64,000 bases of DNA from Acanthosepion lycidas (GCA_963932145.1 OZ010573.1:88276163-88340162); one strand, 5' to 3'; counted from the stretch's first letter, positions 24,176 through 35,159 are shown. A program made the numbers and translations. The notes: a model not told the origin generated them from the letters alone.

Positions 24176-26225
24176 AATTCGCGGGCATTCATACCAACTT
24201 CTACAGTGTGGAATCGTTCATCTTCGAAAGGTCACCGGAAATCCTAGCTGTGTATGAAACTAATATCAACTCTTCAATCCCCTTTACTAATTCCTCGATT
24301 CCTGGCTATTTTCCGCTCTTTAGGGTGCAGTCTAATGTCCATAAGCATGAGACTTTATGTCCGCGTACATCTCCCGCTGGTTAGAGAACTCTCTCTTGAA
24401 TCTCCAGACCATTCTTATATGCGTCTCTGTGACTCTCTATTAGCGATCTCTTCTTTCTTTACCGTCCACTTCTGTCTTATGTCTGTTGCGTGCTAGATTG
24501 TATTTCTGATAATATAGACAAGGCCTTCTTCCTAGATTCGGTTGCAAATATATTTGTGTTCGGTGACTTTAATGACCACCATGCCAGGTGGCTGGAACAC
24601 GCCGTCACTGAACACACTGGCATCCAAACCCTGAATTTCTCAATCACTCACGCAAGTGGTGGGCTTCCCCACGCTTATCCACAGTAACTCCGATGGACTC
24701 GCTTCTCTTTTAGATGTCTTTTTTACCTCTACACTTGACATGTTGTATTATGAATCTCTGCCATCTTAGAAACTCTGATCATGCGGTAGTGTCAATAAAC
24801 TTCTCTTGGCACCGGCCAAGAAACTTCTACTAATATAATAACTTTCTGTTATCAACGAGCATATTGGGACTCATTCCGTGGTTTTTCCTTCGTGGTGTCG
24901 TTTGGAATGAAGTTTTTAATCATCTTGTTCCAAAATGCGCGTCCAAGGTGACCTCCTGGGTGAAAGCCTGCGTCGATACTTTCATCCCAGGAAGGAAATA
25001 ACAAGTTTAATCGAGCTCATCTCCTTGGTTCTCACATGTATGCTCTATAGTTATAGCCCACAGGAATCACTTCTTCCGGCTGTATCTTATCGACACGTAA
25101 GATCGCAGCAGACATCTCTTTATCTCTGTTCGTAATGAGTGCAAGCCTGTCCTCAAAGTTACGAAGTTAATGTTTGCTGATAGAATGAAACAACGTATAG
25201 CATCTCGCAAGTTTGGTTCTAGAGAATACCGGCGGCTCTGCAAGAGTGTGCTGAACAACAGCTTATCCTCAATCCATCCTCTATTCAATCATTTCAAAAT
25301 CCTGATATCTACAGCAGATAATGTTGAATTCCTTGCTCAAAAATTCTCTCTTAACTCAACACTTGACTCATTTGGAGTATCCACACCTGATTACCCCACC
25401 AGAACAGAGGTTCTACTCAGTTATATGCGCATAATCCAGTCACTGGTTTCAGGCATCATTTGTAAATTAGACTCCCATAAAGCAAAGGGAGGGGCCGGGA
25501 TCCCAGCCCTTCCCGAACTTGCTCCAGAACTCTACAAATATTGTCTCACTGCTTCCCAGCTTGTTGGTAGTCCTCCTTTGTAGTTCATGTTTTAAGAACA
25601 CTGGTGAAAATTCTGACCTCTCTATCACTCTATTAGTCTCCCACTCCCTTTCGGCAAAGTATTCTTGACTTTAATCAGTGCTGAAGTGGCTACGCAACTG
25701 ACCACTCACGACCTACTCTCTGACAAACAATATAACATCTGTTTTGCCAGGTCTACCGCTGATGTGCTAACGGCCCTCACTGAATATACATATCAAGCTT
25801 TTGATAATAACGGCGAAGCTCGAGCTGTGGCTCTAGATATCTCGAAAAGGTTTCACAGGTTTTGGCACACTGGTCTTCAACGTAAGTTCAAGGGCTACGG
25901 TATTACTGGGCGTTTGTTTGATTTAATCCAATCGTTCCTATCCAGTCGTGAAATGAAGGTCGTTTTGAACGTGCTCGCTTCCAGATCCTTTCACACAAAC
26001 GCGGGTGTCCCGCTCTTCCCCATGTATCTATCCTAGGTCCTACACTGTTTTTGATCTTCATCTATGATCTTCCTGATGTCTCCAGTTCCCAAGTAGACAT
26101 TTATGCAGATGTCACTACTATTTCCGCCTGCCTCAATATCAAATCCGTCTGAGCTGACAAAGTTGATCTGGCCCCTGCTCTTTAAAAGGACCTCCAATCA
26201 TTGGTTAATTGGAACAAAAAATGCT
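24172..26225 (+). mobile_element. Family J LINE 5'/middle segment: endonuclease and RT
   Basis: The + frames carry an AP-type endonuclease: ILAVYETNINSSIPFTNS (24241-24295), VFGDFNDHHARW (24557-24592) and a late NSDHAVVSIN (24771-24800). RT follows, with FARSTADVLTALTEYTYQAF, LDISKRFHRFWHTGLQRKF, SFLSSREMKVVLN and IYADVTTIS-like text near 26100. The catalytic box reads YADV at 26102-26113, so an Asp is lost. The segment ends near NWNKKC at 26220. It lacks the thumb and C-terminus, which are exactly what the adjoining inverted segment supplies. Confidence 0.85.
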
Positions 26226-26233
26226 TTTATTAT

Positions 26234-26464
26234 TTATGTCATGGGCTCGGTGCAACTATAGCTGATTTCTCCCGTGTTTTTGTTTAATAATTTGTGAAGA
26301 GTCCTTGATTCGGTGAAGTATTTGTGTAATAGTTTCATGAATATTTTCCTACCTTTGTATGTTTTTGTTGTACGATGGCTTGAACCATATGATGTTTCTC
26401 TTCCTTGTTGGCTGTTTTGTTGTCTCAGGTGTGTGTGTGGGTGTTGTCTGGAATCAACTACCAT
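26234..26464 (-). mobile_element. Penelope-like RT-linker fragment
   Basis: The minus frame reads IFMKLLHKYFTESRTLHKLL, then NKNTGEISYSCTEPMT. This matches the segment between RT and GIY-YIG in Penelope-like elements (family pattern: KLHKIFNRNT-K-SYSC). It is a short fragment with no visible ends. Confidence 0.7.
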
Positions 26465-26732
26465 TTAGGACTTTTTTCTAGTCTTCCTTAGTTTGTTGAA
26501 GATGGTTTAAATGAAAGATTTATCTGTATGCTTACAGTTAATTGATTATGGTGTATGGTTTCATTGGAAGAATTGTTGAAAAACCTGCGATTAATTGATT
26601 TTGGTATCTGCTTGATGGCAGGTGATTGGGGTATGTGTGTATAGAAATTTTTATTTTGCGTTTAGCATGAAACAGTCTATTTATTTTTTCGTCTCCTCTC
26701 AGTGTCCACTTATATATATTCGTACATATACA

Positions 26733-26735
<3 letters not shown>

Positions 26736-26803
<68 letters not shown>
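26736..26803. repeat. (TA)n microsatellite
   Basis: About 66 bp of pure TA repeat lies at the presumed 3' outer side of the mariner relic at 26927-27560. Confidence 0.95.
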
Positions 26804-26805
<2 letters not shown>

Positions 26806-26926
26806 GTTGCGATGGATAGATTCTCGTCTAAATTACGAATAAATAAAAAATAACATTGATACTTCATTTTAACAAATATATTTACCGAAATTAGACAAAA
26901 ATATCTTGAAATAGAAAAGTGTAAAT

Positions 26927-27560
26927 TTATTCAATACAATCGCCATTGGCTTCAACTACGGCATCTAGATGAGTTTGGAATCTTTTGTATCTCTTTTGGA
27001 ACATTTCCTTGTTTAAGTTGGTGAATTCTGTCACAATGCTTGTCTTCAGTTCATCTTTGGTGTTAAAAGGAGTTTTGTTGGTCTCTCGGTCAACTGCGGC
27101 CCGCACATAATAATCAAGAGGTTTGAAGTCTGGGTCTTTGGCTGGTCAAATATAAGGGCTGATTTGATCACAGAAATTTTCTGATAGTCATGACTGAGTA
27201 CTCCTGCTTGTGTGACACGGTACAGCGTCCTATTGGCAGACATAGGGTCTTCCAGCATTCATCCTCTTGACCCAGGGCAGGACTACCTCATTAAGGCACG
27301 TGATGTAGGCTTCCGTGTAGATACTGAGGTCCTGTGTCAACGCCTTCACGTCGCCATCACTAGCGATCACTCAAAAAACATTTTTAATTACGATTAGATT
27401 AAACCAACACTTACCGAATCCTCTGTCCTCAGATTGACACCTAAACACTCTGAAATGCTCGTATTGGGGCTTCTGGCGTGAATGCCAAGCAGTAAAACAT
27501 GCTGTTACCAAATTTCTGGTGGAGTCATTTGTGCCATGGGGCTATTTTTCTCACGGGAGG
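26927..27560 (-). pseudogene. DD37D-type mariner transposase relic
   Basis: The minus strand ends with a stop at 26927-26929 after EAVVEANGD-type text (LDAVVEANGDCIE). Upstream are PDFKPLDYYVRAAVDRETNK, SIVTEFTNLNKEMFQKR and, further 5', CLNEVVLPWVKRMNAGRPYV, QDAVPCH and LSENFCDQISPYI. Counting from the Asp of QDAVPCH to that of PLDYYV gives about 37 residues, which fits DD37D (maT-like) spacing. The 5' part (27350-27560) has only HTH-like GVNLRTEDS. The region between HTH and the second Asp is missing, so the first Asp is lost. In-frame stops are present. Confidence 0.8.
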
Positions 27561-27661
27561 TGTCCAACTCATCTTACTATACTGTGACGTTGACAAAATA
27601 AAAAAGAAACAATGTGCTCGCGCGAAATTAAAAGTATAAAACGGCGACAATGTGCCCATCG

Positions 27662-27672
27662 TATATATATAT

Positions 27673-27725
<53 letters not shown>

Positions 27726-27732
27726 GCGTGTG

Positions 27733-27791
<59 letters not shown>
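27662..27791. repeat. Paired (TA)n tracts around TGCGTGTGATGTG
   Basis: TA repeat to 27722 and again 27738-27791, separated by about 15 bp. Confidence 0.95.
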
Positions 27792-27793
<2 letters not shown>

Positions 27794-28689
27794 TGAGAGA
27801 GTATATATCTAAGCATGCGTCTCACATTATACAAATGGGATGGCGAAGTGCGTTTTTTATTTCATTGACAAATTATCTTTATCCGTTTGACAAATGAAGG
27901 ATTTGGCTTCATCTTATTAATGTCATTAACATTCAATGGACTTGGAATTTACCGTAGTTAAAAAAAATACAATTGCATACTGACGAAGGCTGAAGCAACA
28001 ATGTTAGGATTTCCAAAAAACTTTATTTTTCTCCTACAAAGTGCGTGCGTATGGGTGTGTTGTGAACGTGTGTGTGTGTGTAAAGTGTGTGTGTGTGTGT
28101 AAAGTGTGTGTGTAAAGTGTGTGTGCGTGTGTCTGTAAAGTGTGTGTGTAACGTTTAAAGAAACAGAAACAATTAGTCTCACTATAAGTGCAATCATAGC
28201 TGCATTGGTATGTCTAGGTTAAGATATCCTGACGAAGCACATTTCTGTTTATGCTTTTATTTTTATTTTCTGTCCTATATTGCTTGTAATCGATTCCAGT
28301 CTGCCATGATATTCAAGCAATTGATGTGGGGAGATGAATGGATTCATACCTTTCCAAATGGTATTTTTATACGAGAATGAATGTAACGTACCCTGCCGGA
28401 ATTCTCAATTGTTTTATTGATTTAGCTTTCTGAGTCGCTAATCATTAAACATTATGGAAGACATTATACGAACATATGTTTAGAGCCCATGTTTGTAAAC
28501 AAATGGCAAAATAGAAAATAATCTGAATTGCGAGAAGGAAATACTTCAGACTAATTTTGGTTTTATTAATAGATGCTTTATACATAGAGAGGAAGACGGT
28601 AGGAGCGAGGCAGAAATGCAAGAAAAAGTTACTATTTGCATCTAAAACACTAACACAACGTTGGCTGATTTTTTTCTTTAAACTTTACA
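27792..28689. other. Spacer with a GTAAAGTGTGTG minisatellite
   Basis: At 28048-28153 a GT tract is broken by GTAAAGTGTGTGTGT repeats (about 5). CTGACGAAG at 27982 and 28231 recalls degraded Penelope hammerhead cores but is too short to call. No gene is seen. Confidence 0.5.
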
Positions 28690-28925
28690 ATAAATGACTT
28701 ACTGATTCTTTATTTCCTAATTTGTTGGAAATCCTCTTTTGTAGTTCCAGTCTTTAAGAAATCAAGTGAAACCTCTGATCCTTTTAAGTACCAGTTTATT
28801 CCCCTTCTACCCTTTTTTTTTAGCAAAGAATTAAAGGCTCTCATCAACACTGAATTGTTTAAACATCTCACTTCGCAGGGACTTCTTTCAGATATGCAAT
28901 AGTCTTTCGCTTCTCTTGGTCAAAT
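28690..28925 (+). mobile_element. Family J LINE RT fragment
   Basis: The + frames read FPNLLEILF, then VYSPSTLFFSKELKALINTE and LFKHLTSQGLLSDMQ. This is the N-terminal RT region of family J (siblings at 1,110 and 25,660 read similarly). It is truncated at both ends and frame-broken. Confidence 0.65.
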
Positions 28926-28954
28926 GTTTATGTGAAAATGAATGAAGGTATAAT

Positions 28955-29120
28955 GTCGCCATCACTAGTGATCACTCAAAACATTCTTAATCACGAATTG
29001 ATTCATCCAGCTCTTTCCGAATCCTCTGCACTGTCTTCACATTGACACCCAACAAACTGAAATATTATTATTCTGGCATAAATGTCAAGCAGTGCAATAT
29101 GCTGTTTCAAAATTTCTGAA
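28955..29120 (-). pseudogene. DD37D-type mariner relic, N-terminal piece
   Basis: The minus strand reads SLLGVNVKTVQRIRKELDES, the HTH of the same transposase family as 27350-27560. Both share the downstream ATGGCGAC junction text (GTCGCCATCACTAG on +). Nothing of the catalytic domain follows. Confidence 0.65.
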
Positions 29121-30129
29121 TCATTTTTTAATTCTTACATATGACTATAGCAAATGTGTGTAAACATATAGCAAAATGAAAACAAAAAAACTGAATTGCG
29201 CATTTCGTCCCGAAAAGGAAATACTTCAAACTAATTTTGATTTCATTAATGGACGTTTTATATGCCGTATATTTGCGTAACATTTTTTGTCTCCTGCTGT
29301 TTGAATGATTATCCAGTTCTGGGAAAATAAAGTTGCCATGGAAACAACATTCTGCTAGAAACCCTTTGAGACTATGAGTTAAATAATCATGAACACAGAA
29401 AAAATCGAAGCAATTTTCATGTCGCTCTTAATCTCCAAAAAGACGCATATTAAAAAACATTGTGAATTATGGCTCCCCACGGCTTCCTTTATTTTCATAT
29501 GCCATAACTTTTTCGCAATGATAAGAAACTTTTTTCACGGTTGCGTATTCAAGGTTTTCCTTCTCTTAAAATGGCTGCAAGAGAAAGGCTGACTACCTGA
29601 AGATGGGACGTAAGATGCGCATGAAACTTCTTTTAGTCGCGTTCGAAAGAACTCAGTCAATTATGTGCCATAGGTGTTACACGCTTAGGCTATCATATAT
29701 CTTTCGATACATGACTGACGAAGCAGATTTTTTTCCCGAAGTAGGTTGACATTGCTTTCTGAAGTAGACCAGTTTCCATCCAAGACTATAGAACCCGACT
29801 TGTCCTGCTATAACTGGGGGGGGGGTACCTACGTTTAATAAAGAGGATATTTTACAATTAGAGATTGAGCACTTTTTCTGTGTCCAAATAACACTTCTTA
29901 CTGAGTGAATTTATTTGTTTAAAACAAATTTTCTTATATGCGTTCAAATAAGAGTTACATTCTATATATTTAAACAGGAGATATATGCGTAAGTTAGTGT
30001 AACAGATTAGCCTGGAATTTGAACTCGACACGCTTATTTCACTTTCCTCGTTGACATCTGTTACACTATCCACAAGTGCAAACATGCCCGTATATAAATT
30101 CACATATATGTCATTGATAGCTTCATCAA

Positions 30130-30162
<33 letters not shown>

Positions 30163-30559
30163 AAGTCCTGTGACTGTGTATAATTGTAGCACGTGGACAT
30201 GTTTTTCTACATATCTGGAGAGGAGTCTAAAAAATATTCATTCATGTATCTCATCCCTGTCCGTCTCATACACTGCTTGACAAGCAAGGCTAGAAAATCA
30301 TTCAAAAAAGCTACTAACCTATATTTAGTTGCAGAAGTAACAATCTAGGAAAACCCCACAGCTGTGCCGTTCATCATCGCACTAGCTGTATACGTAGCTG
30401 TGGATTCCAGTCTAGTCCGTTGGGATAGTTGGCCATTGGTCTTACAAGAAAGTTCATTTACATTTTGTCAGGCCTTTTAGTCTTGAGGGCTATCTTGCGC
30501 AGCTACACACCAAAAATGCCTGGTAGAGTGACCCGGCATAAATAAAATATGCATAAATG
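29121..30559. other. Unassigned spacer with (CAT)n and a G run
   Basis: A (TCA)n tract lies at 30127-30162 and a run of about ten G near 29816. No gene is recognised. A 67-codon frame at 29389-29592 has no known domain. Confidence 0.4.
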
Positions 30560-30735
30560 CTTTTCAGCCAACTTTAATCTTCAAAGATCTAAAGGCAATA
30601 TCTACTGTCCGCCTGATTACTCTGAGCCGCTCATCAGCAATGTTTCTGCTTCTAATTTTTCCACACCAAATAACCCCTTGTATCTTAGGGGCTTTAATGC
30701 CTTGCATGGGGTGAACACGATTAAAAAATACGTAT
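30560..30735 (+). mobile_element. Family J LINE 3' tail
   Basis: NFNLQRSKGNIY resembles the family J C-terminus. A 3' UTR follows ending GGGGTGAACACGATTAAAAAA, parallel to the GGGGTGAAATGAT ends of siblings. A (TA)n tract follows 30 bp later. Confidence 0.6.
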
Positions 30736-30762
30736 ATATAAATACACAAATATGTGAATTAA

Positions 30763-30764
<2 letters not shown>

Positions 30765-30839
<75 letters not shown>
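30765..30839. repeat. (TA)n microsatellite between opposed LINE tails
   Basis: About 74 bp of TA repeat separates a plus-strand LINE 3' end from a minus-strand LINE 3' end. Confidence 0.95.
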
Positions 30840-30842
<3 letters not shown>

Positions 30843-30849
30843 ATAATTT

Positions 30850-31250
30850 TTAATCTTTTCACACCATTGAAAGACGATAATGATTCTATGATGCAAGGGG
30901 TTACTGAGAGTGAAAGAGAAAGTGAAGATGTTATTGGGGACACAGGACAGTAAAAAAAACAGGATTCAGGAAAACAGAAAATGGCGATTGACTTTTAATT
31001 CAATATTGTGAAGATCGTGGTTGGCAGGGAAACAATTATCCGTAAGAGAGTTCCACAGGTGATAAGTGCGAGAAAAGAAACTATTAGTATAGAAATTACA
31101 GTTACCTGTAGCTACTTCAGGCGTAAAACAATGAGAACCCGTAGCCAGTCTAGTAGTAGGCTTCGCTTCACGCGTTGGAGGTATCAAGTAGGAATGTTCA
31201 ATACAACAATTACTATAAAAATATTTATAAAAATGTGTTTGTTTATCGGC
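30850..31250 (-). mobile_element. Family J LINE C-terminal fragment
   Basis: The minus strand reads ATRLATGSHCFTPEV-type text, then CNFYTNSFFSRTYHLWNSL and NCFPANHDL, the C-terminal end of family J (family pattern FYSNSFFPRTSRLWNSLP). The 3' UTR lies at 30850-30965 and contains CTTTTCACACCATTGAAAG on the + strand. The 5' truncation at about 31250 abuts repeat family X. Confidence 0.75.
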
Positions 31251-31251
31251 A

Positions 31252-31690
31252 TACCACCTCCTCATGAGTCATTTAATGCCGAAATTTAATTATCCTGGGA
31301 GTATTAGTAATATGATATACAAAATATATGTTTCTGCTAATTAGTTTTTCAAAAATGTATTGCTTGTAGTGTTTCTATTTCTAATTTTTATTTTATTTTG
31401 CTATGTATTGCTTGTATTTTTATGATAAAAAAGTAGTATTTTTATAATTACATAGTTTTTTGAGACAATTTTGGAGGTTAGCTATTGACCCATAATTGGG
31501 ATTCAAACAGATCCTACCAGCTCGGGTCAGGGTGGACCTGGAACAGCAGTAATTAAGAGATGGTTCCACATTGCTTAAAATCTCCTGGACAGAAACCTTG
31601 CTGCTGGATTTAGTTCATCGTCATATACAGGATGGATTGATAGAAAACTGTTGTAGTGTCTTCCCTCTAAAGAGTCTATGTTGGACTCTT
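31252..31690 (+). repeat. Dispersed repeat family X, copy 1
   Basis: Shares a long colinear stretch with 53366-53690. Both have GTCATTTAATG-CGAAATTTAAT near the left end, GGACCTGG-AACAGCAG in the middle, and TTGC-GCTGGA-TTAGTT-AT-GTCATA near the right end. There is no coding similarity I recognise. It may be part of a larger element with the GC-rich block at 31735. Confidence 0.6.
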
Positions 31691-31734
31691 CCGCTTAATA
31701 TAAGATTAGTAGGAGAGAAGGCCTTGGGGGAACA

Positions 31735-32000
31735 GTTGCATAGATTGTTCATCTGTCAAACTCTCTGCCTCGGCAGAGAGGAACTCGGACGAAGCTTTGC
31801 CGCAGGGCAAGGTTTCGTCCGGGGAGGTAGACAGTCCCTGAACCCGTTTAGGGGGGTTCAAAGGGAATATTTTTGGCCGAGCGTACAAGCTCGGAGAAAC
31901 AATAGTAAACTCAGCCTTGTACCACATACAACCCTCGTGGTGGAGGGGGGTGCTGTTAAATATTAACAGTCGAATAGACTGAACCCCGCCTCAACGGACA
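31735..32000 (-). repeat. GC-rich hairpin-forming repeat (family Y), copy 1
   Basis: Homologous to the reverse complement of 46905-47160. It holds a series of self-complementary blocks: CTCTCTGCC-TC-GGCAGAGAG, GGACGAA-...-TTTCGTCC, GAACCC-GTTTAG-GGGGTTC and CCGAGC-GTACAA-GCTCGG. On the minus strand it opens TGTTAATATTTAACAG and CACCCCCC. This could be the terminal repeat of an LTR-type element or a structured untranslated region. No coding part was identified next to it. Confidence 0.6.
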
Positions 32001-32119
32001 CACACACTAGTCGTGTAATACTCTTCTGGTGTACTTACTGTTTAATATATGATATAACCACAACAATTGTTTTGTTATTTCTTTAAACATTTACTTGGCC
32101 ACAACAAAAACATACAAAG

Positions 32120-32215
32120 AAAAGTGACTAAGGTTGAGATGGCATATCAGGACCAACAACATTACAGACTATTCTGTTGATTTTGTCGAGAATCTCGAGG
32201 TAGCAGAATCACAAG
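32120..32215 (-). mobile_element. Family J LINE short fragment
   Basis: On the + strand GAGATGGCATATCAGGACCA, TGTTGATTTTGTCGAGAAT and CTCGAGGTAG parallel 23917-23985 of the better-kept minus copy. It is about 95 bp. Confidence 0.6.
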
Positions 32216-32318
32216 ACATGACAGCAAAATTATCTGACAAGTCACATTTAACCGATTTTCCTGTGCGAATGTAAATAAATGTGATCAAATTATACAAAAA
32301 TACAGAAATGCTTAAATT

Positions 32319-32353
32319 ATACACACACACATATATACAGACACACGCGTGCG

Positions 32354-32406
<53 letters not shown>

Positions 32407-32460
32407 GCGCTGATATCCTCGGTATCACGCCCTTTGCGAACGCCATGTACGTACATATTA

Positions 32461-32552
<92 letters not shown>
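32319..32552. repeat. (CA)n(TA)n - 60 bp - (TA)n(TG)n inverted pair
   Basis: CA then TA repeat to 32403, a 60-bp unique spacer, then TA (32464-32492) and TG repeat to 32552. The two compound tracts are reverse complements of each other. Confidence 0.95.
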
Positions 32553-32555
<3 letters not shown>

Positions 32556-32755
32556 TCAAATTTAACTAGCGCGCCCGTGGGCGTATATACTCTATAAGCG
32601 CATATGTATGTGTAATAAAAATGTCGGATTCAAAATTTTGGTGAAACTGATAAAATGCGACGGAAAAAAAGAAAGCAAGAATGTCTTTGCTTATTGCAAA
32701 AAATCTCTTTTTACGCACATGATGTTCCCTTAGGTTGAGGAAGCTAGATTTAATT

Positions 32756-32756
<1 letters not shown>

Positions 32757-32818
<62 letters not shown>
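32757..32818. repeat. (TA)n microsatellite
   Basis: About 60 bp of pure TA repeat. A short TTTTTCAGGG triplication follows at 32908-32955. Confidence 0.95.
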
Positions 32819-32820
<2 letters not shown>

Positions 32821-32984
32821 TGTATATTTGGGCAGCAAGCATTCTTTCAAGCATATTTCATTAAAAACAGCCGACAAGGAAGATTTAATTAAACTTATAT
32901 TGAGTTTTTCAGGGATTGAAACATTCCTGCGTTTTTCAGGGTTTTTCAGGGTTTAAAGAATATAAAAATTGTCTGTAGTTGTTA

Positions 32985-33540
32985 TTAATCCGACGTCTTT
33001 CCGCTATTTTTGTAACCATTATCAAGGATGTTGTTTTGATATAGTGTCATGCGTAACTGGTTGTCCTGGACATCACTTCTATTTTTAAAGAACCTTTAAC
33101 ATGCTGTCACCAATGCTAAACAGGTTAATATTGACAGCTGGGGTAGGTATTTTATCAATAATGCTTCCCTAATAATGAGGTGCGTGCGATTATGTGATTT
33201 GAAAAGAATTTTTGTTTCAACTAGAATTTTGCATAAAGATTCTTGTAAATTGTGGGTTAATAAATATTTGTTAATTGCACTCTTCTCGTAGAGGTGGATT
33301 GGGAGACGTCTACTTAAGGAGGTAGTAGTTTGTCCCATATAGGTAATTGTACTGGCCATTGAAATTGGTACAGTCTATTGGTCACCGCTACTAGTTTAGA
33401 TTTGGTGGGATTATTTTGGTTAGTGGCTACGAAATGTGTGGTATTATATTTTCTATAATATATTATAAACTTTATGTTTATCAGGGGTTACAGCAGAAAT
33501 ATGATGTTTAATAATTTTCGTTACAAATAATGAAATATAG
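32985..33540 (-). mobile_element. Penelope-like element 3' part: GIY-YIG and terminus
   Basis: The minus strand carries a GIY-YIG-type endonuclease piece: ITYMGQTTTSLSRRL, LYEKSAINKYLLTHNL, FKSHNRTHLIIREALLIKYL (33096-33359). Family members read YIGQTTTSLSRRL-HLYEKSAI. It is followed, within 70 bp, by a hammerhead-like motif. This order (RT, linker, GIY-YIG, terminal repeat with hammerhead) is the known layout of Penelope-like elements. The RT part is absent here. Confidence 0.8.
32988..33030 (-). ncRNA. Hammerhead-ribozyme-like motif in Penelope terminus
   Basis: On the minus strand: helix I half ATCC, a core reading TTGATAA (consensus CUGANGA), TGGTTAC and a loop, then a CGGAAAGAC core, the GTC cleavage triplet and the helix I return GGAT. 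Helix I pairs over 4 bp. The core departs from consensus, so this copy is probably inactive, but its place after GIY-YIG is what is expected. Confidence 0.5.
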
Positions 33541-33779
33541 ATATATATATATATATATAGAGAGAAATGTGTGTATACCCGTCGAAAACATTTCTTTATA
33601 CTTACCACTGACTGACAACCAATCTAGTAATAATTAAACTCTGTGAGTCTGGGTTTAATAATTCATCACGTAATACCTACTTAACAAAAGCTACAGAAGC
33701 AACACCCAGTGTGAAAAGACTGTGGCCCTATAATTCACATGGGAGTTTAAAGGTTTAACATACACTTATACATACACAC

Positions 33780-33825
<46 letters not shown>

Positions 33826-35076
33826 TCTAACTCTGCAGTAAGTATATTTTTCTTCCGTGACTTTTTTTTTTCAGTTTATGAAAATAACCTGTCATGGCCG
33901 TTGTTGATATTTAGTTATGGAAGCCATCTTATTTAGAACTCTGGTTACTTCACTTAATAAGACGGTCCATTTTTTTTTTAATCTTCTTGTCACGCCTACA
34001 CACGATAGAAGAAAGCACTAAGGTAGTTGAATTCATGCTTTCTGTAAAAATATTAATTCGAAAGTAATAGCTAAATTCTTAAGAAAAATAGTTTGAAATG
34101 TCTTACCTTCACTTCGAAGTTTCAAATGCAAATTATTTAGGAAAATAGAAAGTTGAGTTCAATAACACACTGATAGGCACATATGCGCGTGCGCGCACAC
34201 ACACATACAGCCATACACTCATACACACACACACACGATGCAAACATAACAGCTTTATCCAAATGCAAAAAAAAAGCTAAAATAATGGAAGCATTTTAAA
34301 AAAATGTAAAATTGGTCAACAGTCAATAACGAAATATAAATGTGGTCACAATTTGCTGACCGCGTTTGGAAAATCAAATATTCCTATATCTCGAGATAAA
34401 TCCAAACATTCATTTAAAAGTAAAAAAAAAAAAAAAATCATCTATGATTATGTCTAACAGTACAGCCAAAAACGCTCCGACATCCAGAACATTCGGACAA
34501 CTTTTACATAATTTATGTTCAGAAAAGAAAATTATAAGAACAAAGAAAAATAAAATAAGAAAGTTGTTAAGCGTAGTAATTTGTCAGTCGTTTTAATGAG
34601 ATTTGTGTAAAAGAGGGATTGAAGTCCAAATACACAATTCTTTCTCTTTCTCTCTCTCTCTCTATCTATCTCTCTCTCTCTCTATCTATCTATCTATTTA
34701 TCTATCTCTCTGTATATATATATATACTTTTCGTTACAAATAAATTATACACACACACACATATGCAAATTAACAATTTCTCACTCTCTCACTCTCTCTC
34801 TCTCCCATTCAAATTGTCAAATATATATTATTTTATATATATTTATTTATTTTTGTTAAATGAATACTGATATTTTTCTAACAGGATTTCTCGAATATTC
34901 AGGCCGGTAGATGAAGATAAATAAGTATAATGTTTAGTAAATAAATAATGTTTAGTAAATAAATAAAAACAGCATCTACTAAAATATGAGTATCCATTCC
35001 CCGCAAACTAAAAAAAATAAAAATAAATAACGTTTAAACAAATAAATTAAAAATGTGTCGGATTTAATCCAATTTC

Positions 35077-35080
<4 letters not shown>
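33541..35080. other. Spacer with several microsatellites
   Basis: Contains a short (TA)n at 33541-33561, (TAGA)n at 33780-33826, CA-rich patches near 34190-34235, CT/TATC repeats at 34640-34735, and TAAATAAA repeats near 34930-35050. No gene is recognised. Confidence 0.6.

Positions 35081-35151
<71 letters not shown>
35081..35151. repeat. (TA)n microsatellite
   Basis: About 70 bp of pure TA repeat directly left of a Penelope-like end. Confidence 0.95.
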
Positions 35152-35153
<2 letters not shown>

Positions 35154-35159
35154 GGTAAC

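Noticed and set aside
24172-26225. Active LINE encoding endonuclease and RT
   Set aside because: The catalytic YADD box reads YADV, the reading is split over several frames, and the 3' part is missing.
27970-28240. Further hammerhead-like CTGACGAAG motifs
   Set aside because: Only the first core is present; no GAAA core with a pairing helix II follows at a suitable distance.
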